A DNA stretch of 64,000 nt, taken from NCBI GenBank assembly GCA_016208015.1, contig JACQYW010000012.1, positions 434,001 to 498,000 on the forward strand. The letters run 5' to 3'. The translations under genes were made by a program, and so were the position numbers. The notes under the pieces were generated by a model, which was given only the letters and a program-made list of their open reading frames with translations, searched no databases and was not told the DNA's origin. Positions 31,362 through 40,300 of this stretch are shown one piece after another. The stretch's first letter is position 1. Every line of letters starts with the position of its first letter. The stretch comes from Nitrosomonadales bacterium (GTDB taxonomy: Bacteria > Pseudomonadota > Gammaproteobacteria > Burkholderiales > Gallionellaceae).

Positions 31362-31762
31362 GGCCGGTCCTTGCCCTGAGCCTTGATGAATCCCGCCGTC
31401 ACGAAATCCATGCTACTGACGTGACTGACGAACCAGTCGCCGATGTCGCGGTCCAGCCATTCTTTCAGTGCGGGGACATCATGTCCCTGCTTCCAGCGTT
31501 CGACCCTGGTCGTCATGTCCGCCAGAACGTGGTCATGATCCCTTTTATGCACGGGATAGGGCGGGAAGCCGGTCTCCTGCATCAGGCGCTCTTCCTCGGC
31601 GAAGTGGTGGCGGGTGTGAGCCAGCAGTTCGCCGAGCAGCTTATCCACCCTGGCATCGGGGGCTGCGGCTGACAGCAGCTCCAGCAACCTGGCGCGCAGC
31701 ACAACGAATTCGGCATGATCGCGGTTCATGAATTCGAGTGCGACCTGGGGGTAGTCCTGCAT
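31358..31762 (-). CDS. bacteriohemerythrin
   Basis: This 134-residue single-domain hemerythrin has all seven expected diiron ligands in order: His in NRDHAEF, HHFAEEERLM (His and Glu), HKRDHDH (two His), and SHVSSMDF (His and Asp). Such proteins reversibly bind O2 and act in oxygen delivery, protection or sensing. It is the first gene of a two-gene hemerythrin operon and is divergent from ribF. It starts 60 bases from the ribF ATG, so the two promoters must be close together. Confidence 0.92.
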   Translation of the reverse strand: MQDYPQVALEFMNRDHAEFVVLRARLLELLSAAAPDARVDKLLGELLAHTRHHFAEEERLMQETGFPPYPVHKRDHDHVLADMTTRVERWKQGHDVPALKEWLDRDIGDWFVSHVSSMDFVTAGFIKAQGKDRP

Positions 31763-31806
31763 GGTTATTCCTTATGTCTGTCGGGCATCAACGGGGTATC
31801 TCACGG

Positions 31807-31812
31807 TATAAT
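31807..31812 (+). promoter_or_regulatory. ribF: -10 element TATAAT of ribF
   Basis: A perfect TATAAT is followed by CCGCGCCC and then the ribF ATG at 31822. With a usual 6-8 base gap, transcription would begin within a few bases of the ATG, giving a nearly leaderless message. No Shine-Dalgarno sequence is visible. The -35 is not convincing. Confidence 0.55.
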
Positions 31813-31821
31813 CCGCGCCCT

Positions 31822-32748
31822 ATGCAGATTCTACGCGGACTCCATTCTAGCGATACTCGGGCGGTTGCGGTCACCATTGGTAACTTCGACGGGGTGCATC
31901 TCGGCCATCAGGCGCTGCTGAACGAGTTGCGCGCGACCGCGCAGCCACGCGGCTTGCAGACCGCGGTGGTGATCTTCGAGCCGCATCCGCGCGAGTTCTT
32001 TTCGCCGCAGCAGGCCCCGGCACGATTGACGAGTTTGCGCGAGAAGCTGGAACTGTTCCGCAGCATGGGCGTGGATCGCGTGCATGTGTGCCGCTTCGAT
32101 GCGTTGTTCGCGCAGAAGTCGGCGGCTGATTTCATCCAGGCGCTGCACGAGAAGATGCACGCCAGGTTCGTGCTGATCGGCGACGATTTCCGTTTTGGCA
32201 GCGGTCGCGCGGGCGATTTCGCACTGGTGCAGAAGATAGGCCTGGAGCGCGGTTTCGATGTTGCCGCGGTGCATAGTGTGTTGCACAACGGTGTGCGCAT
32301 CTCCAGCACTGTGATACGCGCGGCGCTGGCGGATGGTCAGATACGCAAGGCGATGGAATATCTGGGGCGCCCATACAGCATCAGCGGGCGCGTGGTGCAT
32401 GGCGATGCCACCGGGCGCAAGCTGGGCTATCCCACGGCGAACGTGCAGATGAAACACAACCTGCCGCCGCTCAAGGGTGTGTATGTGGTGCTGGCGCATG
32501 CCGAAGGACTGGGCGTGCTGCAAGGCGTGGCGAGTCTGGGCATACGCCCGACCCTGAAGCAGGATGCCAAGGCGGTGCTGGAAGTGCACCTGTTCGAGTT
32601 CGCCCAGCAGATCTACGGCAAGCACCTGCGGGTGGAGTTTCTGGAGAAGTTGCGCGACGAGCAGAAGTTCAATGGACTGGAAGAGCTGACGCGGCAGATC
32701 GCGTTGGATGTCGATAATGCAAAGAGATGGTTCATCGAGCATGAGTGA
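31822..32748 (+). CDS. ribF: bifunctional riboflavin kinase / FAD synthetase
   Basis: RibF phosphorylates riboflavin to FMN and adenylylates FMN to FAD. I start at ATG 31822 (308 residues, MQILRGLHSSDTRAVAVTIGNFDG). An in-frame start at 31738 lies inside the divergent hemerythrin gene. The N-terminal FAD synthetase has TIGNFDGVHLGHQAL. The C-terminal flavokinase has GDATGRKLGYPTANV and KGVYVV. The usual partners ileS, lspA and ispH follow after a repeat element. Confidence 0.95.
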   Translation: MQILRGLHSSDTRAVAVTIGNFDGVHLGHQALLNELRATAQPRGLQTAVVIFEPHPREFFSPQQAPARLTSLREKLELFRSMGVDRVHVCRFDALFAQKSAADFIQALHEKMHARFVLIGDDFRFGSGRAGDFALVQKIGLERGFDVAAVHSVLHNGVRISSTVIRAALADGQIRKAMEYLGRPYSISGRVVHGDATGRKLGYPTANVQMKHNLPPLKGVYVVLAHAEGLGVLQGVASLGIRPTLKQDAKAVLEVHLFEFAQQIYGKHLRVEFLEKLRDEQKFNGLEELTRQIALDVDNAKRWFIEHE

Positions 32749-32754
32749 GTTTTG

Positions 32755-32868
32755 CCGTCATTCCGGCGCAGGCCGGAATCCAGTGCATTTATCAAAATGC
32801 AGTTGAGTATTGTCCCGCTTCGCGGGTTTGTTTGACCAACTAGATTCCGGCCTGCGCCGGAATGACGG
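32755..32868. repeat. REP/BIME-like intergenic repeat, copy 1 (ribF-ileS)
   Basis: This 114-bp element has terminal inverted repeats starting CCGTCATTCCGGCG. Each end contains a CCGGC-GCAG-GCCGG mini-hairpin, and the centre holds a CCCGC-TTC-GCGGG hairpin. It lies 7 bases after the ribF stop and 41 before ileS. Related copies occur at 35720, 48666, 50023 and 53185. Confidence 0.88.
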
Positions 32869-32909
32869 GACTTTGAATTAATATTTGTAAAATTGGTTTC
32901 GAGAAATAT

Positions 32910-35717
32910 ATGGCCGAAGACAAAAAGAAATATCCGCTGAATCTCCCCGATACGTCCTTCCCCATGCGCGGTGATCTGGCCAAGCGCGAGCCGCTGATGC
33001 TGGCGCAATGGCAGGCACAGCAGCGCTACCAGCGCATCCGCGCCGTGAGCAAAGGCCGCAAGCAATTCATCCTGCACGACGGCCCGCCCTATGCCAACGG
33101 CGATATCCACATCGGCCACGCCGTGAACAAGGTGCTCAAGGACATCATCATCAAGAGCAAGACGCTGGGCAATTTCGACGCACCCTATGTGCCGGGCTGG
33201 GACTGCCACGGCCTGCCGATCGAGTTGCAGGTGGAGAAGAAGCACGGCAAGGCGATCCCGCCGTCGCAGTTCCGTGAACTGTGCCGCCAATATGCGGCAG
33301 AGCAGGTCGAGCGCCAGAAGAAAGATTTCATCCGCCTCGGTGTGCTGGGCGACTGGGACAAGCCCTACCTGACCATGGACTTCCAGACCGAAGCCGACAT
33401 CATCCGCGCGCTCGGCAAGATCCATTCACAAGGCTATCTGTACCAGGGGCGCAAGCCGGTGAACTGGTGTCTGGATTGCCAGTCGGCACTGGCCGAAGCC
33501 GAGGTGGAATACGAGGACAAGGTCTCGGCGGCAATCGACGTCGGCTTCGAAGTGAAGGACAAGCATGCCGTGGAGAAAGCCTTCGGCGTGTCTCTGCCGG
33601 GCTCTGCCAAAGTCTATGCGGTGATCTGGACCACCACGCCGTGGACGCTGCCTGCCAACCAGGGCGTGAGCGTGCATCCGAAACTGGAATACGACCTGAT
33701 CCGCACCGACAAGGGTTATCTGATCCTGGCGTTCGATCTGGCGGAAGATTGCCTGAAGCGTTACCAGCTGGGTGGCAGCAACGACCGCGGCAACGGCATC
33801 GCTGCCACCTGTTACGGTTCAGCGCTGGAAGGTCTCCCTTTGCAGCATCCGTTCTACGACCGCATCGTGCCGGTCATCTGCGGCGAGCATGTCACGTTGG
33901 AAGCGGGTACCGGACTGGTGCATACCGCCCCGGCACACGGCGTGGACGACTATGTGGTCGGCCAGCGTTACAACCTGCCGAACGAGAATCCGGTGGGCGA
34001 CGACGGCAAGTTCATCTCGACCACGCCAGCAGTCGGCGGCACGCCGCTGGCGGGTGTGTTCGTGTGGAAGGCCAACGATATCGTGCTGCAGTCGCTGGAA
34101 GCGAGCGGGCACCTGCTGTGCCAGAAGAAGGTCGAGCACAGCTACCCGCACTGTTGGCGCCACAAGACGCCGATCATCTTTCGTTCCACGCCGCAATGGT
34201 TCATCGGTATGGAACAGGGCAAAAATAAATCGCTGCGCTCCCTGGCCAACAAGGCAGTCGATCAGACCGCATTCTTCCCGTCATGGGGCCGTGCGCGTCT
34301 TGAAGCGATGATCAAGAACCGTCCCGACTGGTGCGTATCGCGCCAGCGCAACTGGGGTGTGCCGATGCCGTTCTTCGTGCACAAGGAAACCATGGCGCTG
34401 CATCCGCGCACGCCGGAATTGCTGGAACAGGTCGCCAAGCTGGTGGAGAAATCCGGTATCGAAGCCTGGTTCAGTCTGAACAGCGTGGATCTGCTGGGTG
34501 ATGACGCGGTGCATTACCGCAAACTCTCCGACACGCTGGACGTGTGGTTCGATTCCGGCGCGACGCATTACGCCGTGCTGGCGAAACGCGAAGGACTGCG
34601 TTCTCCTGCCGACCTGTATCTGGAAGGTTCCGACCAGCACCGCGGCTGGTTCCAGTCCTCGCTGCTCACCGGCTGTGCCATCAACGGCCGCGCGCCATAC
34701 GACGCCTTGCTCACGCACGGCTTTGTGGTGGACGGCCACGGCCACAAGATGTCCAAGTCCAAGGGCAACGTTATCGTGCCGCAGAAGATCATCGACACGC
34801 TGGGCGCGGACATCCTGCGCCTGTGGACGGCCTCGACCGACTACTCGGGCGAACTGACCATCTCGGACGAGATTTTGAAACGCGTGGTGGAAAGCTACCG
34901 GCGCATCCGCAACACGCTGCGTTTCCTGCTGGCGAACATCGCCGACTTTGATGCCAGGCGCGATGCGCTGCCGGTGGAACAATGGCTGGAGATCGACCGC
35001 TATGCACTGGCGCTGTCGCAGAAATTGCAGGATGAAGTGTGCGTCGATTACGAGCGTTACGAGTTCCACTTCGCGGTGCAGAAGCTGCTGGGGTTCTGCT
35101 CGGAAGACCTGGGCGGCTTCTATCTCGATATCCTGAAAGACCGTCTGTACACCGCGGGCGAGAATTCAAACGCACGCCGCTCGGCACAGAACGCGCTGTA
35201 TCACATCACCCAGTCGCTGGCACGGCTGATCGCGCCTATCCTGAGCTTCACCGGGGAAGAAGTGTGGACGACACTGCAAGGCAAGGATGAGGTGAGCGTG
35301 TTCGAGCAGCTCTGGTATGTCTTGCCCGATGCCAGGCTGGATGGCGCGGCAGTAAGTGCCTGGAGCGACATCCGTGCCGTGCGCGAGCAGGTGAACAAGA
35401 AGCTGGAAGAGCTGCGCGCGACCGGCACCATCGGTTCAGCTTTGCAGGCGGAGGTCGATGTTTACGCGGCGAAGGAGACTCACGAGTTGCTGGCGCGTCT
35501 GGGCGACGACCTGCGCCTGGTGTTCATCACTTCGCGCGCCAACGTGCATCTGCGCGAAGGCGAACTGGAGATCACAGTCACGCCGAGTGCGCACCAGAAA
35601 TGTGAGCGTTGCTGGCATTACCGTGCGGATGTCGGCAACGATACCAACCATCCGACGCTGTGCGGGCGCTGCGTGAGCAACCTGTACGGTGAGGGCGAGG
35701 CACGCCGCCATGCTTAG
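32910..35717 (+). CDS. ileS: isoleucyl-tRNA synthetase
   Basis: IleS charges tRNA-Ile and edits valine. The 935-residue class I enzyme has the HIGH signature in the form [11 protein letters not shown] (near residue 68), KMSKSKGN near residue 614, and the CP1 editing domain between them ([28 protein letters not shown]). The C-terminal zinc finger is complete: CERCWHYR, then CGRC, near the end. Length and layout match the bacterial type 1 enzyme. Its stop is three bases from repeat copy 2. Confidence 0.98.
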   Translation: MAEDKKKYPLNLPDTSFPMRGDLAKREPLMLAQWQAQQRYQRIRAVSKGRKQFILHDGPPYANGDIHIGHAVNKVLKDIIIKSKTLGNFDAPYVPGWDCHGLPIELQVEKKHGKAIPPSQFRELCRQYAAEQVERQKKDFIRLGVLGDWDKPYLTMDFQTEADIIRALGKIHSQGYLYQGRKPVNWCLDCQSALAEAEVEYEDKVSAAIDVGFEVKDKHAVEKAFGVSLPGSAKVYAVIWTTTPWTLPANQGVSVHPKLEYDLIRTDKGYLILAFDLAEDCLKRYQLGGSNDRGNGIAATCYGSALEGLPLQHPFYDRIVPVICGEHVTLEAGTGLVHTAPAHGVDDYVVGQRYNLPNENPVGDDGKFISTTPAVGGTPLAGVFVWKANDIVLQSLEASGHLLCQKKVEHSYPHCWRHKTPIIFRSTPQWFIGMEQGKNKSLRSLANKAVDQTAFFPSWGRARLEAMIKNRPDWCVSRQRNWGVPMPFFVHKETMALHPRTPELLEQVAKLVEKSGIEAWFSLNSVDLLGDDAVHYRKLSDTLDVWFDSGATHYAVLAKREGLRSPADLYLEGSDQHRGWFQSSLLTGCAINGRAPYDALLTHGFVVDGHGHKMSKSKGNVIVPQKIIDTLGADILRLWTASTDYSGELTISDEILKRVVESYRRIRNTLRFLLANIADFDARRDALPVEQWLEIDRYALALSQKLQDEVCVDYERYEFHFAVQKLLGFCSEDLGGFYLDILKDRLYTAGENSNARRSAQNALYHITQSLARLIAPILSFTGEEVWTTLQGKDEVSVFEQLWYVLPDARLDGAAVSAWSDIRAVREQVNKKLEELRATGTIGSALQAEVDVYAAKETHELLARLGDDLRLVFITSRANVHLREGELEITVTPSAHQKCERCWHYRADVGNDTNHPTLCGRCVSNLYGEGEARRHA

Positions 35718-35719
35718 CC

Positions 35720-35844
35720 CGTTATTCCCGCGCAGGCGGGAATCCAGTCTGTCCAATGAATCCCGCGAAGCGGGACTGCCTTCTGGTGTTGTCCGCTACG
35801 CGGATTATTCTACTCACTGGATTCCCGTCTGCGCGGGAATGACG
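35720..35844. repeat. REP/BIME-like intergenic repeat, copy 2 (ileS-lspA)
   Basis: This variant is about 125 bp, with ends GTTATTCCCGCGCAGGCGGG and CTGCGCGGGAATGACG in inverted orientation. The core mini-hairpin has CCCGC/GCGGG instead of CCGGC/GCCGG. The centre contains CCCGC-GAA-GCGGG. It fills the ileS-lspA gap almost completely, starting three bases after the ileS stop and ending 26 bases before lspA. It is the most diverged of the five copies. Confidence 0.82.
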
Positions 35845-35870
35845 AAGTTGCAAGGTTCTGGAGTAGTGAA

Positions 35871-36344
35871 ATGAATCGCTGGTTAACCATTGCCGTCGTC
35901 GTCATCGTGCTTGACCAATTGAGCAAGGCGGCGATCAACAGCTATTTCGCCTATGGCGAAAGCATGGCTGTGACGTCCTTCTTCAATCTGGTGCTGGCGC
36001 ACAACAGCGGCGCAGCGTTCAGTTTCCTGAGCGACGCGGGCGGCATGCAGCGCTGGCTGTTCTCCGCCATCGCCATCATTGCTTCGGTGTGGATCGTCTG
36101 GCTGCTGCGCAAACATCAATCTAAAAAACTGTTCAGTTTCGCGCTGGCCTTCATCCTCGGCGGTGCGCTGGGCAATCTGATCGACCGCATCGCTTACGGC
36201 TATGTGGTGGATTTCCTCGATTTTTACTGGGGCGGCTATCACTTCGCCGCCTTCAATCTGGCCGACTCCGCCATCACCTGCGGCGCGGCCCTGCTGATCT
36301 GGGATAGTTTCAAGGGCAAAGAACATGAAGCTGCTGCTCGCTAA
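35871..36344 (+). CDS. lspA: lipoprotein signal peptidase (signal peptidase II)
   Basis: LspA cleaves the signal peptide of diacylglyceryl-modified prolipoproteins in the inner membrane. The 157-residue protein has four transmembrane helices and the conserved blocks [44 protein letters not shown] and FNLADSAI, which carry the two catalytic Asps (NLIDR and NLADS). Its 3' end overlaps ispH by 20 bases. Confidence 0.96.
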   Translation: MNRWLTIAVVVIVLDQLSKAAINSYFAYGESMAVTSFFNLVLAHNSGAAFSFLSDAGGMQRWLFSAIAIIASVWIVWLLRKHQSKKLFSFALAFILGGALGNLIDRIAYGYVVDFLDFYWGGYHFAAFNLADSAITCGAALLIWDSFKGKEHEAAAR

Positions 36345-37269
36345 TCCGCGCGGATTCTGCGCCGGCGTGGACCGCGCCATCGAGATCGTCGAACGGGCGC
36401 TTGCCTTGCATGGCGCGCCGATCTACGTGCGCCACGAGGTGGTGCACAACAAATTCGTGGTGGAAAGCCTGAAGGCCAAGGGAGCGATCTTCATCGAGAA
36501 CCTGGCCGATGTGCCAGCGGGCAGCATTCTCATCTTCAGCGCGCACGGCGTGCCGCAATCGGTGCGGCGCGAGGCGGAAGCCAGCAACCTCACGGTGTTT
36601 GACGCCACCTGCCCGCTGGTGACCAAGGTGCATATCGAAGTCTCGCGCATGCGCCAGCAGGGCAAGGAGATCATCATGATCGGCCACAAGGGGCACCCCG
36701 AGGTCGAAGGCACCATGGGGCAGAGCGAGGGCGGCATGTATCTGGTCGAGTCTCCCGAGGATGTCGCGAAGCTGCAAGTGCAGGATGAACAGAATCTGGC
36801 CTACGTGACGCAGACGACATTGTCGGTTGACGATGCCGGCACGATCATCAGCGCACTCAAGACCCGCTTCCCGTTCATCACCGGGCCGCGCAAGGACGAC
36901 ATCTGCTACGCCACGCAGAACCGCCAGGATTCGGTGAAGCTGCTGGCCAAACAGTGTGACCTCGTACTCGTGGTCGGTTCGCCAAACAGTTCCAACTCAA
37001 ACCGCCTGCGCGAAGTGGCGCGCAACCTCAATGTGCCAGCCTACCTCATCGATAACGCCAGCGAACTGAAGCCTGAATGGCTGCAAAGCAAACCGCGGGT
37101 GGGGATCACCGCCGGCGCATCCGCGCCGGAAGTGCTGGTGCAGGAGGTCGTCGTGAGGTTAAAGGAATTGGGTGCGGTCAGTGTGCAGGAGGCTGACGGG
37201 ATACAGGAGAACGTCGTGTTCCCGTTGCCGAAGTCGTTGAGCGGCGATGCAAATTTGAAGGCAGATTGA
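36325..37269 (+). CDS. ispH: 4-hydroxy-3-methylbut-2-enyl diphosphate reductase
   Basis: IspH is the iron-sulfur enzyme of the last MEP-pathway step, making IPP and DMAPP. The 314-residue protein has its three cluster cysteines: C12 ([10 protein letters not shown]), C96 (DATCPLVTK) and C194 ([11 protein letters not shown]). The catalytic SSNSNRL block and [13 protein letters not shown] follow. The start overlaps lspA, consistent with coupled translation in the ribF-ileS-lspA-ispH unit. A strong terminator follows. Confidence 0.97.
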   Translation: MKLLLANPRGFCAGVDRAIEIVERALALHGAPIYVRHEVVHNKFVVESLKAKGAIFIENLADVPAGSILIFSAHGVPQSVRREAEASNLTVFDATCPLVTKVHIEVSRMRQQGKEIIMIGHKGHPEVEGTMGQSEGGMYLVESPEDVAKLQVQDEQNLAYVTQTTLSVDDAGTIISALKTRFPFITGPRKDDICYATQNRQDSVKLLAKQCDLVLVVGSPNSSNSNRLREVARNLNVPAYLIDNASELKPEWLQSKPRVGITAGASAPEVLVQEVVVRLKELGAVSVQEADGIQENVVFPLPKSLSGDANLKAD

Positions 37270-37287
37270 GTTTCGATCGACCGGCGC

Positions 37288-37324
37288 GAAAAACAAAAGC
37301 GGCCTTCAGGCCGCTTTTGTTTTG
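37288..37324. terminator. bidirectional intrinsic terminator between ispH and pilY1
   Basis: AAAACAAAAGCGGCCT pairs with AGGCCGCTTTTGTTTT around a TC loop, with an A tract on one side and a T tract on the other. It can therefore end ispH transcripts on the + strand and pilY1 transcripts on the - strand. Confidence 0.92.
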
Positions 37325-37339
37325 ATGTGACCCCCAATG

Positions 37340-40300
37340 CTATTGGGTCAACTCTCGCCAGATCACCCGTCTGCCCGTGAAAACCGGCGCATTGGGAGGG
37401 AATTCAACGGAGTCAACGAGTGTCGGGGTCGGGTTGGTCGAGGTGACTACCCCAACCTTGGGTGTTCCACCGATATAGAGCACGTTTACGCCGACGATAG
37501 TGGAGTCCATTTTCTCCGACACCAAGCTGGTCGAAATATTGACCGCACCGCCAGACCTGTAGTCAAAATAGTTCAGCCAGCCATAACCGCCTGGCGAACA
37601 GGCAGTGTTGGATGGGACGATGGTCGGCACGATCAGGGTGCCTTGAACCAATGCACTGTCAATGTTCACACGCTCTCCCGAGTCGGGCAGGTCGATATAC
37701 CAGCCGCGGTCGGTATAGAAATTGACAGCGACATTGCCCGAAGTACGGGTGGCAGAGCCGTCTATGTTGTTGGCGAGGGTCTGATGGATCAGCGAATTTC
37801 GGGCATTGACCAAGGTGCTGGTCGCATCGTCGTCCTTGATGGCATAGATGGATTGGCCCTGTGTCGAAGTCAGGTCACTGGTCTCAAGATACTTGCCTGT
37901 GCCAATGAAGACGACGCGTTTTTGATTGATCTCGCCCAGAACCGGCTTGGTGGTGACAGGCTGTGAAGTACCCGTACTGTCTTGCAGGGTGGCAAACAGC
38001 ATGACATCCCCTTTGCCGATCTCACCGTTTGCGACAATGCCATCCACTGTGCTATTGATGTCGAAACGCCAGACATTGCCCTGTAGGTCGCCGCCATAGA
38101 TATAGCTCACCAGATTACCTGTCGATTCTTTGTTCCAGCCGGCGATCTGGCTGAATCCGCTCGGTGTGGCAGTACTGCCGACACCGGTACCGATCTTGCT
38201 GATGATGGTTCCGGTCGCCGCGTTCAGCACATACAGGAAACCTTTGCCGGTTCCCGGACTGGTATTGTTGTAACCGGAGGTCACCACTACTACCCAGGTG
38301 CCGTCCTGCTTGCGGGTGATGATGGGATGACCGAAGCTGTAGCCGATATCATCATCCTGGATAGTGCCGATGCCACTGCTGGTCGTGAGTTCCCAGAGCA
38401 GGGATGGTGAAGCCGGATCGGTGATATCCAGGGCAAAATAGCCGCGGCCCCCGCCGTTCAATCCTGCCACCAGGATGGTCTTCCAAACGGCGGTCGCCTC
38501 ATCCGTGCAGTTGGCGACGCAGACGTCGGAAGTGATCGGGCTACCGTTCACATAGTTGGTGTGCAGCGTGGAATAGTCGACGTCGGCAAGTTTCCACATA
38601 TTGGAGATCACCATGCTCGGCACGTAGGCCCAGGCTTCTTCGCCACCGCAGTGCTCGCCCGCAATGGCTCCGATCACGCACGGCGATCCGGCGCCGGAAC
38701 TGTCCTGGGCATAGAAGGCATGCATCATGCCGTCGTTGGCACCCATGTATACGATTCCGACGCGGCTGGCGTTGTCGGATTTGAAGCTGCTATAGCCCGG
38801 ATAGGCGTAGCTGAACACCGGAGCGCCCATGAAGGCCGGTTCAGATTCCAGCGCGTCCCCCAAGACCGCCTCGCGATAACGGTACAGGCGGTTATCCGGC
38901 AGATTGGAGTTGCGATCCTCATAACCATATTGTCCGCGCAGATAATTGACGAGGTTGGATCCGGCTGCATCGGTTTTCTGAGTTGCAGTCAGCGTGGCCC
39001 ATTGGCTGAGCGTGCCGATCTGCGCAGCGGAGAAATAGCCCTGCTGAGTGGCAGTCAGGTTGGCATAGGTAAAATCGACCAGTGCTGTACCGCTGCTGTT
39101 GGCGGTCTTGATCGTGCGGGTGTCGGTCACATCGGCCACCATGCTGTTCATGGTGCCGGTACAGGAGGTCGCCACCGGTACCTTGCAGTTCGTTCCAACC
39201 AGCGTTCCGCCGTTGCAGGTGACCGAACTCGGGGTAACGCAGTAATAGCTGATGGTATCGCCCAAGGGTTCCGATTCGACGGTGCTTGGCGATGCACAGT
39301 TGCCGGCGACCACGTTTTCCACGCACCATTCGGCATTTTCGTTGACTGCGCCAGAGATCGTGCTGATGCCGCGGGCTTCAAGGTTTCCCTTCCAGGTCAC
39401 AGTGGTGTAACTGGCGACGAAGGCAAAATTGTTGCCGGCCACCGGGTTCAGGGTACTGGTGGCCGCCGCTGCCGCTGCACCCTTGCGAGCATTGATCCCG
39501 GCCAGTGCATTGCTCAAGCCGGTGGAGAGCGAGGAGGGATCGGTCGCGCTGAAATAGGCGCCGCGCCCGTTCACGGCGGCATGCCACAGGTCGTCGATGT
39601 TGGCGATGTACCCGTCGTTACTGCTATCCATGCCGGGCACAGGCCAGTTGCAGGTCGTGCCGCTGGCCTGCCAGGTGCACACGGTGGCAGACGCGGCGGT
39701 GTCCTGTTTTACCGAGGGGTAGTCCCCGGTGGTATCGGTCAGGTAACTGGAGGAATAGTTCATCCAGCCGCTGGCGCCAAGTCCGAGCGTGAAGGTGGTC
39801 ATGTGCTGCTGCTGGTTGTTGTCGCCACCGCCGATGAACACGTTGTTCTCGCATACGTCGACACTGGCCGATCCGGTGCAGTTGCCCAGCGCTGTGGTTC
39901 GCAGGTCGGTCTGGTAGTAATACATGGCGATGTCCGCCAGGTTGTTGCTGGTGCCTCCGACACCCGCATCGGTGGTGCAGGTGGTCGTGGTCCAGTTGTT
40001 GGCGGCCGATGCGGCTTGCGGCGTGCAACTCGCTACGGTGGTCGGTCCCGAAGTCGCTGTGCTGCAGATGGTCTTTACCCAGGAGTTGGCAGCTGAAGCG
40101 TCCTCCGCGGTACAGGAGGACACCGGTGTGGTGGCGAGTATCGTGGTGGTGGTGCAACTGGTCTGCGTGTATTGGTTGGCTGCACTCTTGCTGGCGGCGG
40201 AGCAGGAATTGACCAGCGTCGGGCCGGTGTTCACCGTCTGGCAGGTGCGCGCATAGCCGGTGGATGTGCTGGTGGTGCAGGAACTGATGCCGACCCAGCC

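Noticed and set aside
38561-40096. 511-codon + strand ORF, Gly/His/Val-rich
   Set aside because: It is antisense to pilY1, low in complexity and without domain motifs.
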